DNA of 64,000 nucleotides, taken from NCBI RefSeq assembly GCF_907163125.1, contig NZ_OU015319.1:1364001-1428000 (forward strand), in the 5' to 3' direction. This document shows positions 9,697 to 17,692 of the stretch, piece by piece; position 1 is the first letter of the stretch, and each line of letters opens with the position of its first letter. The notes under the pieces are model-generated. The model was not told where the DNA came from. It saw only the letters and a list, made by a program, of their open reading frames with translations, and made no database searches. The DNA comes from Cloacibacterium caeni (lineage in GTDB: Bacteria > Bacteroidota > Bacteroidia > Flavobacteriales > Weeksellaceae). Made by a program: the position numbers and the translations under genes.

Positions 9697-10158
9697 TTAT
9701 AATTTGTCTAATGTTTCCTGAATATTGGCAATGTTTTTTTCTAACAGTGATTTGTACAATATATAACGTTTGTCATACTCGGTATTGTCTATGCGAGTTT
9801 TTCTAAACACACTTAATTGGTCTAAAATTTTTATCTCTCGTTTCATTCGCGTTACAATTTCTTCGAATCTGATGTTGATAAATCCTTCATTAATGAGGAA
9901 ATACCGCTTTCTTTCATCGATTTTATTGAGTGATTTGATGAGTTCTGCATTGAGCAAAAAATTAATGCTAGAAGAGATTGAACTTTTGCTCGCACAGAAA
10001 GTTTCTACCAATTCATCAAAGCATAAACCCTTTCTTTCAAAGTCGAAAGCAAGGTAAGCGTAAATTTTTGCAGAAAGTGGTGGCATATCAAAGAGTTGAC
10101 CATAGAAATCTACTAATTCTTGATATACTTGTGGTTCTATTTGTAAACTATTTTTCAT
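9697..10158 (-). CDS. GbsR/MarR-type winged-helix regulator of the efflux operon
   Basis: 153 residues. Winged-helix core: PLSAKIYAYLAF, FDELVETFCASKSSISSSINFLLNAELI (helix-turn-helix) and the wing KIDERKRYFLI, followed by a C-terminal helix probably used for dimerisation. First gene of the operon, only 3 bp before the adaptor gene. The palindromic repeat at 10190-10213, directly upstream, is the likely operator for autoregulation. Efflux-operon repressors of this family usually release DNA on ligand binding; the ligand here is unknown. Confidence 0.82.
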   Translation of the reverse strand: MKNSLQIEPQVYQELVDFYGQLFDMPPLSAKIYAYLAFDFERKGLCFDELVETFCASKSSISSSINFLLNAELIKSLNKIDERKRYFLINEGFINIRFEEIVTRMKREIKILDQLSVFRKTRIDNTEYDKRYILYKSLLEKNIANIQETLDKL

Positions 10159-10189
10159 TTAGAAATGAATTGAGGCGCTAATTTACCAA

Positions 10190-10213
10190 TTAGTTCGGAA
10201 CTAAACGAACTAA
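10190..10213. promoter_or_regulatory. Overlapping palindromes, likely operator of the GbsR-type regulator
   Basis: Three half sites in 24 bp: TTAGTTC (10190), GAACTAA (10198) and GAACTAA (10207). The first pairs with either of the others, giving a palindrome with 1-bp spacer and one with 10-bp spacer. It lies 32-55 bp before the regulator start, where a repressor would cover the promoter. Confidence 0.6.
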
Positions 10214-10255
10214 AGTAGATAGATTTTATCAATTTTTTTTTGTGGAGGTGATGAA

Positions 10256-10374
10256 GTTATGGGTTATGGGTTATGAGTTATGAGTTATGAGTTATGAATT
10301 ATGAGTTATGAATTATGAGTTATGGGTTATGAGTTATGGGTTATGAGTTATGGGTTATGAGTTATGAGTTATGG
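10256..10374. repeat. Heptanucleotide tandem repeat, 17 units
   Basis: Seventeen uninterrupted 7-bp units of the form (G/A)TTATG(A/G): 9 GTTATGA, 6 GTTATGG, 2 ATTATGA. It lies between the divergent efflux operon and the Crp-like gene, 83 bp before the promoter of the latter. The only length-variable-looking tract in the window. Confidence 0.92.
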
Positions 10375-10456
10375 ATTGTTTTATAGAATTAATGAAAATT
10401 TATTTTATGTTTAGAAAATTAAAAAATTTTAGAAAGCAATTTTTTATTCATTTCGT

Positions 10457-10486
10457 TTTGTAAAATATTTTTTAAGAATATTTTTG
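10457..10486 (+). promoter_or_regulatory. Promoter of the Crp-like regulator gene
   Basis: -33 TTTG at 10457-10460 and -7 TATTTTTG at 10479-10486, separated by 18 bp; the start codon follows 25 bp later. Confidence 0.6.
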
Positions 10487-10511
10487 CTTTTCCATTATAA
10501 ACCAGAATCTC

Positions 10512-11078
10512 ATGATCCGAACTTATTTTAATTCATATCATCTATTTAATGAAGAAGAAATTAACCAAATTGAAGAGCTTTCAGTCAAAAGGAGTTTAAA
10601 CAAATTGGATTTTTTCATGAAAGAAAATGAAATTTGTAAAGAAGTAGGATTTATCGTCAGTGGTTCCTTGCGTTCTTTTTACACCACTCCCAGTGGAGAA
10701 GAAGTTACGTATTGCATTCATTTTCCTCAGCATGTTATCACTGCTTATTCTTCCTTTATTACTGGAGAAGCAACTCAAGAAAACATACAAGCGATTACTC
10801 CTGTAGAACTTTTGGTTTTTCCTAAGAATCTTATTTTGGAATTAGAAGCCCAAAGTCATCATTGGACCAAATTCCTAAAAACGATTGCAGAAGAGCAATA
10901 TATCGCACTTGAAAAAAGAATTTTTCAACTCCAAAAAACAAGTGCTAAAGAAAAATATATGGATTTACTTACCAATCATCCCGAATATATTCAGCAAATT
11001 CCATTGCAATACTTGGCATCATATTTAGGCATTACCCAAAGACATTTAAGCAGAATTAGAAAAGAAATTACTTTTTAG
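10512..11078 (+). CDS. Crp/Fnr-family regulator
   Basis: 188 residues. Beta-roll effector domain (ICKEVGFIVSGSLRSFYTTPSGEEVTY, AYSSFITGEAT, ITPVELLVFPK) and a C-terminal HTH (LQYLASYLGITQRHLSRIRKE). This is the short Bacteroidota type in which the canonical cAMP-contact residues are absent. It precedes a quinone-reductase-like flavoprotein by 66 bp on the same strand and may control it; that link rests on position only. Confidence 0.85.
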   Translation: MIRTYFNSYHLFNEEEINQIEELSVKRSLNKLDFFMKENEICKEVGFIVSGSLRSFYTTPSGEEVTYCIHFPQHVITAYSSFITGEATQENIQAITPVELLVFPKNLILELEAQSHHWTKFLKTIAEEQYIALEKRIFQLQKTSAKEKYMDLLTNHPEYIQQIPLQYLASYLGITQRHLSRIRKEITF

Positions 11079-11144
11079 ACAAATGTCCTACAAAAGTAAT
11101 CGCCGTACTCTTAATTTTGCCTTTCAATTTATATCAAGCAAAAA

Positions 11145-11726
11145 ATGGGTAAAAAAGTATTGATTATTAATGGGCATCCTAATGAAGGTTCATTTAATTT
11201 CGGAGTTGCCAATGCTTATGAAAATGGGGCACGTTCGGTTGGGGCTGAGGTAAAACATCTTGTAGTTTCAGAATTAAAATTTAATCCAAATTTAGAATTT
11301 GGTTATCAAAAAAGAACGCCATTAGAACCAGATCTTATCGCAGCTTGGGAATCCATACAATGGGCAGAACATCTGGTTTGGGTTCATCCAGTATGGTGGG
11401 GTGGTTTACCTGCCATTATGAAAGGATTTATAGACCGTCTATTTTTGCCAGGTATGGCTTTTCAATATCGAGAAAATTCTATCCAGTGGGACAAATTACT
11501 GAAAGGCAAAACGGCTCATATTATCACAACCTTGGATCAACCTAGTTGGTACTATCGTTTGGTTTATGGTAGACCCAGTGTGAATCAATTAAAAAAATCT
11601 ACTTTAGAATTCTGTGGAATATCTCCAGTAAAGGTTACTTACTTAGGAATTGTAAAAACTTCAGATTTTAACGTTCGAAAAAAATGGCTTGAAAAGATAG
11701 AACAACTCGGGAAAAAATTAAAATAA
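11145..11726 (+). CDS. Flavodoxin-fold NAD(P)H dehydrogenase (quinone)
   Basis: 193 residues, FMN/FAD-binding flavodoxin-2 family (PF02525). N-terminal phosphate loop KVLIINGHPNEGSFNFGVANAY, middle HLVWVHPVWWGGLPAIMKGFIDRLF, the signature region of YwrO/KefF/MdaB-like NAD(P)H:quinone reductases, then GKTAHIITTLDQP. Expected to reduce quinones or electrophiles with two electrons in the cytoplasm. Preceded by a Crp-like and followed by an AraC-like regulator on the same strand. Confidence 0.88.
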   Translation: MGKKVLIINGHPNEGSFNFGVANAYENGARSVGAEVKHLVVSELKFNPNLEFGYQKRTPLEPDLIAAWESIQWAEHLVWVHPVWWGGLPAIMKGFIDRLFLPGMAFQYRENSIQWDKLLKGKTAHIITTLDQPSWYYRLVYGRPSVNQLKKSTLEFCGISPVKVTYLGIVKTSDFNVRKKWLEKIEQLGKKLK

Positions 11727-11898
11727 CCTCATCATGGTATTGTACAGCATAATGAAGCTTAAGGATACACTATCTTTTTCATGTAGAATAAATTTTGTTT
11801 CTTTGGATTTTATTTCACAATAATTTTGATTTCATTAAGAAGAAAAACGCTTTGTTTACTGTTAATGAATGAGATATTAACTTTTTCTCCAAGTCTTT

Positions 11899-12627
11899 AT
11901 GTTTTACTTTGGTCAAAATTTTGGATTTTTTATTGGTTCATTACAAGAAAATATCACTCACAAGCATTATGCATTGCAGGTGAGTGTTTCTTTTCATTCT
12001 TCATTGCGACTACAAGTAAAAGGAAAGGATGAAATTTTGGGTCAGGCTTTTCTCATCAATTCAAAAGTAGAGCACCAATTGCAATGTGAAGGTCTACAAA
12101 TAACTTTACTGATAAATCCTCTCAGCAGTATTGGACACCAATTATTTTTGATTCTTGATACATCAGAATTTTCTATTTTGCCAGATCCCATTACGCTTCT
12201 CTTTCAAAATTTATTAAAACAGTACACTACCGATCTTCCTCAAGAAGAAATAGCACAATCTATTTCAGATATTCTCCGAGAATACTCCTGTCTTTGCGAA
12301 AATGAAAACCATGTTCAAGATGATAGAATCATAAAAACGCTTTCTTTACTGGAACATCACTTTGATGAAATACTAAGTTTGGAAGCGGCAGCAGCGTTTT
12401 GTCATCTCTCTCCTCCTCGTTTTCTACATTTATTCAAAGAAAAAACTCAACTTAATTTTAGAAGATATCAACTGTGGAATAAGACCATCAAATCTTTACC
12501 ATTTTTGACTCACCATTCTATCACCCATACAGCTCATGCGTTTGGTTTTACAGACAGTTCCCATTATACCAGAACTTTCAAAGAAACCTTTGGCTTTTCA
12601 CCTAAATTTTTTGTTTCTAATAAATAG
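11899..12627 (+). CDS. AraC-family transcriptional regulator
   Basis: N-terminal sensor segment of ~130 residues with beta-strand character (HKHYALQVSVSFHSSLRLQV), then two AraC HTHs: LSLEAAAAFCHLSPPRFLHLFKEKT and THTAHAFGFTDSSHYTRTFK, ending in FGFSPKFF, the classic AraC end. Start chosen at ATG 11899 because the sensor begins there. A 172-bp gap separates it from the flavoprotein gene. Confidence 0.85.
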   Translation: MFYFGQNFGFFIGSLQENITHKHYALQVSVSFHSSLRLQVKGKDEILGQAFLINSKVEHQLQCEGLQITLLINPLSSIGHQLFLILDTSEFSILPDPITLLFQNLLKQYTTDLPQEEIAQSISDILREYSCLCENENHVQDDRIIKTLSLLEHHFDEILSLEAAAAFCHLSPPRFLHLFKEKTQLNFRRYQLWNKTIKSLPFLTHHSITHTAHAFGFTDSSHYTRTFKETFGFSPKFFVSNK

Positions 12628-12730
12628 CCAGTTTATACAATTTTAAGACTTTGAGGATTCTGAATTTTGCAGTGTAAATGATTACATGGGAAAATATTCA
12701 AATGATTAAATCTCTTAAACACCTCTTATT

Positions 12731-13432
12731 ATGAACGCTTATTTAAAAGAAACTTCTATTCTAAATTATTCCTCACCTTCAATTCAATCATTCATCAAAA
12801 GTAAAAATTGGTTGGCTTTACCTCCTGTAGAAAGGGTAAGAACAATTTATAACTTTGTAAGAGATGACATACAGTTTGGTTACAATATATCTGATGGCAT
12901 CTCTGCCACGCAAGTATTACAAGATGGATATGGACAATGCAACACCAAGGCTACTTTACTTATGGCGCTTTTGCGGGCAGTGGGTATTCCTAATCGCATT
13001 CATGGGTTCACCATAGACAAAGCTCTACAAAAAGGTGCTATCACTGGTGTCTGGTATTTACTTTCTCCCAAAAATATTTTGCACAGTTGGGTAGAAGTCT
13101 TTGTTGAGGAGAAATGGTACTCTATGGAAGGTGTTATTCTAGACAAGGCTTATTTAACCCAGCTCCAACAAAAAAATCAAGATTGTACAACTTCATTTTG
13201 CGGTTATGGAGCTTATACAGATGATTTAAAAAACCCACCTATAGAGTGGAATCTTAACCATACTTACATTCAAGACAAAGGCATTAATCAGGACTTTGGA
13301 ATTTTTGATACTCCCGACGATTTTTATGCAAAACATCAACAACAAATGAGTTTTTTCAAAAAATTTATTTTTCAAAAGTTTGTAAGAAATATTATGAACA
13401 AAAATGTAGCTACTATTAGAAATCGTTCTTAA
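12731..13432 (+). CDS. Transglutaminase-like cysteine protease-fold protein
   Basis: 233 residues. Transglutaminase-core pattern: catalytic Cys in DGYGQCNTKATLLMALLRAVGIPNR (~residue 76), His in ILHSWVEVFVEEKWYSMEG (~residue 119) and a following acidic residue in the MEGVILD stretch. No signal peptide, so probably cytoplasmic. Such proteins often act as isopeptidases or amidases; the substrate is unknown. Confidence 0.8.
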   Translation: MNAYLKETSILNYSSPSIQSFIKSKNWLALPPVERVRTIYNFVRDDIQFGYNISDGISATQVLQDGYGQCNTKATLLMALLRAVGIPNRIHGFTIDKALQKGAITGVWYLLSPKNILHSWVEVFVEEKWYSMEGVILDKAYLTQLQQKNQDCTTSFCGYGAYTDDLKNPPIEWNLNHTYIQDKGINQDFGIFDTPDDFYAKHQQQMSFFKKFIFQKFVRNIMNKNVATIRNRS

Positions 13433-13598
13433 AAAAGTTCCTCCGAAAAGGTTCAGAATAAACCCTTCGATTTTCTTTTATAAAAAACTCGATTTAGAAG
13501 AATAAAGCCCCTTTTCATATTCTTTATTAAAAACTCTACCTTATAAGAATAGAAAAGTTATGGCTACCTATTTTATTATGTATTTTTTAAAATTTTGT

Positions 13599-13719
13599 TA
13601 TCTTTGAATGATGTGCTTTTTCGCCACGCGAACTTCGCACATCTGTGAATTTGCTAAATCCCAAGAAAGGAACTAAATTCCTTCTCGGGACTTCGCAAAT
13701 CCGCCGAACCGTTGCCTGC
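13599..13719 (+). repeat. Palindromic cassette-boundary element S0 with embedded promoter
   Basis: Begins with a -7 box TATCTTTG (13599-13606) and TTTGAATGATGTGCT, shared exactly with 34832-34846. Nested hairpins follow (GATGTGC/GCACATC; CCCAAGAAAGGAA / TTCCTTCTCGGG; GAATTTGC/GCAAATC). It ends GCAAATCCGCCGAACCGTT (13695-13713), identical to the end of element S2 (34140-34158), then GTTGCCTGC. Bases 13433-13598 upstream hold nothing I recognise. Interpretation as an attC-like recombination site is inference. Confidence 0.6.
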
Positions 13720-13805
13720 AAGTGTATACCAAAACACTGCAGAGCAACCAACGGGAAAGCTGAAAACCGACCAGAGTAAGCACTAAACTAAAAACATAAA
13801 AAAAA

Positions 13806-14003
13806 ATGAGTAAAGGAGTTTTATGGACGATTAAAATCGCAGTTATTTTCGTTGCTTTAGTAATCATAGTTATTGCTAAAGAAGCGGGTGTTCCTATTAT
13901 TGTAGCAAATCTAATTGGATTAGGTATCATTTTCGCAGTATGGAAATATAAACCCGAAGAAACAAAAGAAAACAACGATAATAACCAACTCGACAAATCT
14001 TAA
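13806..14003 (+). CDS. Small two-helix membrane protein
   Basis: 65 residues with two hydrophobic helices (VLWTIKIAVIFVALVIIVIA and VPIIVANLIGLGIIFAVW) and a charged C-terminal tail. Its stop overlaps the start of the J-domain gene by one base (TAATG), so the two form one translational unit inside the cassette-like module bounded by GTTGCCTGC and GCAGGCAAC. Not recognised as a named family. Confidence 0.6.
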   Translation: MSKGVLWTIKIAVIFVALVIIVIAKEAGVPIIVANLIGLGIIFAVWKYKPEETKENNDNNQLDKS

Positions 14004-14536
14004 TGTTTAAAGATTATTATAAAATTCTTGAAATATCTCAAAATGCGACTGATGAAGAAATTAAAAAAGCATTTAGAGAACAAGCAATAAAGTGGCATCC
14101 TGACAGAAATCAAGGAATTGACACTACTTTGCGTATGCAAGAAATCAATGAAGCGTATTTAATTCTAAAAGACAAAGAAGCAAGAACACGATACGACATC
14201 GAATACAATAAATTCAAACAACATCAAGCAAGACAGCAAAAAAACACAACTGAAAACGAAAAAGCAAAATCAGAAAGTCAGCATAAACATCAAGAAGAGA
14301 AGCAATCTAATCGTCAATATGAATATTCAGATTTTAAAGTTGAAGATGATTTGCTTGAAAAATGGATGGCTAATGCTAAAAGGCAATCCGTAGAATTAGC
14401 CAAACAAACCATTAGAGATTTTAAAGGTGTAACAAAAGCCGCTGCAAATGGTTGTGTAAACGGTATCGTTCAATTGGTTATTTGGGTTGTTGTCATTAAC
14501 TTAATCGTCTTACTTTTTAGAACTTGTTCAAATTAA
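14003..14536 (+). CDS. Membrane-anchored J-domain (DnaJ-like) protein
   Basis: J-domain at residues ~1-65 (DYYKILEISQNATDEEIKKAFREQ...WHPDRNQ), with the HPD triad that stimulates DnaK ATPase. A charged Gln/Lys-rich linker follows, and the C-terminus has a single membrane helix (IVQLVIWVVVINLIVLLF). There is no Gly/Phe region or zinc domain, so it is a type III co-chaperone recruiting Hsp70 to a membrane-bound client. The client may be the small membrane protein encoded just before it (inference from coupling). Confidence 0.8.
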   Translation: MFKDYYKILEISQNATDEEIKKAFREQAIKWHPDRNQGIDTTLRMQEINEAYLILKDKEARTRYDIEYNKFKQHQARQQKNTTENEKAKSESQHKHQEEKQSNRQYEYSDFKVEDDLLEKWMANAKRQSVELAKQTIRDFKGVTKAAANGCVNGIVQLVIWVVVINLIVLLFRTCSN

Positions 14537-14679
14537 AATTTCACAACTATTTTCTAAAATATCTAATGTTTCAATTTTTTTGTTATAAAAAACGTCAATA
14601 CTTTTCCTAAAAATATAAAATGAGAATCAAATTTGAAGCTGAAATTATAATAAAATAGCAACACCAGCAGGCAACAAGG

Positions 14680-16412
14680 GTGCTTGTTGCACAACTCAAA
14701 TATACAAAAATTTGTATAAAAATTGGATATTTCGTAAATTTAAATATGCAAGGAAAGAAGAGTTTTACGCCCCAATTATTTGTTTCGGTTAATTTGTTGG
14801 ATTTGGTTCCAGAGGATAATTTTTACAGAAAATTGCAAACCGAACTCAATTTACATTTCATTTACAAAGCTACTCAAAAGTATTATGGCAAAGAAGGCCA
14901 AGAGAGTATAGATCCTGTAGTTTTCTTTAAGATATTGTTGGTGGGATATTTGAATAACATCAATAGTGATCGACAATTAATTGCTTTTTGTAGTGATAGC
15001 TTGTCGATACGATTGTTTTTAGGTTATGATGTACATGAGCAGCTTCCTTGGCACAGTACCATTAGCCGAACTCGCAATTTATATGGCGAAGAAGTGTTTT
15101 TAAACTTGTTTAAAGAAGTCTTGAGAATGTGCGTTTCTAAAGGCATGGTTCGTGGTAAACGACAAGCGGTGGACAGCGTTTTCATCAAAGCCAACGCCAG
15201 TATGGATAGTTTGGTAGAGAAGGAAGTTTTGGAAGATGCCAGTGCTTTTGTAAACGAATTAGAAGAAAACAGCGAATACAAAGTAACTTCCACCCGCAAG
15301 AAACTGGTAGAACGCCACCACGATTGGAAAGCAGAAGCGTATAAAGGAATGCCAGCAAATAGCAACAGCAATCAAACCGACGAAAACGGCAATCTCATCC
15401 GTCCCAAATACTTGTCTAATCACACCCATTATTCTCCCACAGATACAGATGCCAGAGTAAGCGTAAAACCTGGCAAAGCGAGACAATTAAATTATTTTGG
15501 ACAAATCGCAGTAGACGATGCGCACCATGTCATTACAGGAGCGTGTTCTGATTTTGCTGATAAACGCGACAGTCAATGTTTAGAACAAATTGTAGAACTT
15601 ACCGAAGAAAACTTAAAAGAAAACGGAATCGAACTCGAAGAACTCTTAGCCGATGGTGGTTACAGCAGTGGTGAAGCATTGGCGTATTTACATGAAAAAA
15701 ACATCAACGCTTACATCCCAAACTTCGGACAATACAAACCCGAGCGAGAAGGTTTTACCTTCAACAAAGAAGAAAATTATTACCAATGCACAAAACCCGA
15801 AGGCAACCAAGCGAAACTGCTTTTCAAAGGCGAAAAAAGGGATAGTAAAGGCTACACCAAACGAACGTACCGAAGTAGCGAAACAGATTGCAAAAACTGT
15901 CCACTAAGAGAACAATGCTGTGGCAAAAGCACCAAGTTCAAAAAATTAGACGACAGCATCCACAAAGAACATTACGACCGCATGCACCAAAAACTCACCC
16001 AAAACGAGAAATATGCCAAGAAAATGGTAAAAGTGCGAAGTAAAACAGTAGAACCCGTGATAGGAACGTTGGTCAACTTTACGAACATGAAGAGAGTCAA
16101 TACACGAGGCATCAAAAACGCAAACAAACACGTATTAATGGCAAGTTTAACCTACAACTTGAAAAAATACTTACGCTTTATCACCAAAAAACCGAGTGTT
16201 TTAGCCCAAGTTCTATCTCTAAAACAAGGGAAGAACTTTGCTTTTATAAAATCAGTCTTCCCAAGCATCAATAACTCAATTTTAAGCACCCCAAATTTTA
16301 TGATTTTGAATCTTAATTAAAAAATAAACCTCTCTAAAATTGCTTCTAAAGAGGTCAAAATTTTATGTTTTTGAAAACTATTTTCTAAAAAAAGGAGTTG
16401 TGCAACAGCTAC
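14680..16412 (+). mobile_element. IS1182-family insertion sequence, intact-looking copy
   Basis: Ends GTGCTTGTTGCACAACTC (14680) and GAGTTGTGCAACAGCTAC (16395-16412) are imperfect inverted repeats sharing GTTGCACAACTC exactly. A 4-bp direct repeat AAGG flanks it (14676-14679 and 16413-16416). Length 1733 bp, one transposase gene. A broken copy lies at 31698-33973, and a solo end at 43654. Confidence 0.85.
14746..16320 (+). CDS. IS1182-family DDE transposase
   Basis: 524 residues from ATG 14746 (MQGKKSFTPQLF); an upstream GTG at 14680 would start inside the terminal repeat and is rejected. N-terminal DUF772-type region, then the DDE fold: Asp in AVDSVFIKANA, Asp in LADGGYSSGEAL, Glu in KTVEPVIGTLVNFTNMKRVNTRG, plus a Cys cluster CKNCPLREQCC. 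Compared with the copy at 31.7-33.9 kb it lacks eight residues (LVVSDVEL) after SLVEK, a 24-bp in-frame deletion close to the first Asp, so activity is uncertain. Confidence 0.88.
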   Translation: MQGKKSFTPQLFVSVNLLDLVPEDNFYRKLQTELNLHFIYKATQKYYGKEGQESIDPVVFFKILLVGYLNNINSDRQLIAFCSDSLSIRLFLGYDVHEQLPWHSTISRTRNLYGEEVFLNLFKEVLRMCVSKGMVRGKRQAVDSVFIKANASMDSLVEKEVLEDASAFVNELEENSEYKVTSTRKKLVERHHDWKAEAYKGMPANSNSNQTDENGNLIRPKYLSNHTHYSPTDTDARVSVKPGKARQLNYFGQIAVDDAHHVITGACSDFADKRDSQCLEQIVELTEENLKENGIELEELLADGGYSSGEALAYLHEKNINAYIPNFGQYKPEREGFTFNKEENYYQCTKPEGNQAKLLFKGEKRDSKGYTKRTYRSSETDCKNCPLREQCCGKSTKFKKLDDSIHKEHYDRMHQKLTQNEKYAKKMVKVRSKTVEPVIGTLVNFTNMKRVNTRGIKNANKHVLMASLTYNLKKYLRFITKKPSVLAQVLSLKQGKNFAFIKSVFPSINNSILSTPNFMILNLN

Positions 16413-16633
16413 AAGGGTTTGGCGCAATGGCGGGAGAAGTGCTAAGTTGAAGTTCTAGTAATTCTATTCCGCCTACGCCATTTTTATTTGCTTTTTTGAT
16501 ATATTAGCAAATAAAAAATGGCTTCGGCTACTTTGGGCGATGATTTAAAAGTTAAGTCCTTCAATTTCAGCCACTTGCGCCAAGCCCCAAAACGTTATCT
16601 GCAAGTTTATAAAAAAATACCATTAAGAAAATT

Positions 16634-17077
16634 ATGAATAAAATATTTTTACTTTTTTTTACAATAAATCTGATTTTCATTGGTTGTGAAAAACCTACTG
16701 AAATAAAAGAAATTCCTTCTGACTATGTAGGCAATTGGAAAGGGAAAATTAATATGCAATTACGAAAGAATATTGATGCTACCTTAAATTTGGAAAAAGA
16801 TAGTATGAATATACTATATGAAGAATTTGGTACAATTTACAAAATTGAATGTATTGTTGAAAAAATAGAAAAATCAACTATAAAAGAATGTACAACCTGC
16901 AAAGATGAAGTTTTAACTTTATATTATGTAATTGAAGATGCCGAAACCAAAGAACAAACACCTTACATTGATAGAATGTGGTTAGACGGTAAAAGTAAAA
17001 ATGCTTATAACTTACTACATATTGACCAAAGTAAGATATATAAAGGAGAAACGAAAACATGGTCAAGAGTAAAGTAA
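16634..17077 (+). CDS. Small lipoprotein of unknown function
   Basis: 147 residues; lipoprotein signal MNKIFLLFFTINLIFIGC with lipobox IFIGC (Cys 18). The mature part begins with a YVGNWKGKINMQL block resembling lipocalin-like/META-type small domains, but I cannot assign a family. A CxxC (CTTCKD) is present. First gene of the cassette-like module that starts at GTTATCTGCA (16594); the next gene follows 13 bp later. Confidence 0.65.
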   Translation: MNKIFLLFFTINLIFIGCEKPTEIKEIPSDYVGNWKGKINMQLRKNIDATLNLEKDSMNILYEEFGTIYKIECIVEKIEKSTIKECTTCKDEVLTLYYVIEDAETKEQTPYIDRMWLDGKSKNAYNLLHIDQSKIYKGETKTWSRVK

Positions 17078-17090
17078 ACACCAAATTATT

Positions 17091-17675
17091 ATGAATAAAT
17101 TATTTATTTTTTTTTCGATTTTATTTTTTCAACTATTTCTTTCGCAAAAAAGTGAAATTAAATATATCAAATATGAAAATGAAATCTTTTCATTTGAATT
17201 ACCAAGTGAGATATGGGGAATTCCAAGTCAAAAATTAATCGAAAATTTTAAGACTAATGAAAAAAAGATTTCCTTAGAAAATAAAATCGTTTATAAAGAT
17301 TTTGATTTCTTAATATCATATAAAAACAATGAGGATTTCTCTCAATTGTATACGCCCTTAATAAAGATTACTACGGGAAAAGCAAATAAAAATTCATTTG
17401 AAAAAATGAAAAAAGAATTTGGAACAGATTATATTGAAGGTAATTTTTCGATTGATAATAGAAAATCTTCGTATAATTTAAAACCCGTTATTGATTCAAA
17501 AAATCGAACAATAATCCTCTCCACTCATGTGGATGGTATATACGGTTTGTCTAAATTATTTTTTTCAGATAATTATATTGTACAATTCACATATTCAGAT
17601 TTTGAAAAAGACCAATGTATAGAATGTTTAGTTATTTATATAAATTGCTTAGAAAAAAAATTTAAGTTCAAATAA
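17091..17675 (+). CDS. Secreted protein of unknown function
   Basis: 194 residues with a signal peptide (MNKLFIFFSILFFQLFLSQ). The mature part is rich in Lys, Phe and Ile with short beta strands (FSFELPSEIW, YIVQFTYSDFEK); no family recognised. Its stop is 8 bp before TGCAGCTAAC, the right boundary of the module, so the gene fills the module to its edge as cassette genes do. Confidence 0.6.
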   Translation: MNKLFIFFSILFFQLFLSQKSEIKYIKYENEIFSFELPSEIWGIPSQKLIENFKTNEKKISLENKIVYKDFDFLISYKNNEDFSQLYTPLIKITTGKANKNSFEKMKKEFGTDYIEGNFSIDNRKSSYNLKPVIDSKNRTIILSTHVDGIYGLSKLFFSDNYIVQFTYSDFEKDQCIECLVIYINCLEKKFKFK

Positions 17676-17682
17676 AAAAACC

Positions 17683-17692
17683 TGCAGCTAAC
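17683..17692. other. Right boundary of cassette-like module
   Basis: TGCAGCTAAC is the reverse complement (9 of 10) of GTTATCTGCA at 16594-16603, which opens the module. The IS110 remnant begins at the next base. Confidence 0.45.

Larger units (their letters stand above)
14667..16603. repeat. Palindromic cassette-boundary element S1, split by IS1182
   Basis: Left part GCAGGCAAC (14667-14675) and right part 16413-16603 rejoin when the IS and its AAGG duplication are removed. The rejoined ~200-bp sequence is a long imperfect palindrome: GGGTTTGGCGCAA (16415) pairs with TTGCGCCAAGCCC (16575), and GCCATTTTTATTTGC pairs with GCAAATAAAAAATGGC. It ends GTTATCTGCA (16594-16603). The left arm is the exact complement of GTTGCCTGC at 13711, bounding the small membrane/J-domain module. 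Confidence 0.6.

Noticed and set aside
11826-12032. ORF overlapping the start of the AraC gene
   Set aside because: Out of frame with the AraC domain and without family features; the 11899 frame carries the full regulator.
14680-14745. GTG start giving a 546-residue transposase
   Set aside because: It would start on the first base of the insertion sequence, and MQGKKSFTPQLF is also the start kept in copy 2.
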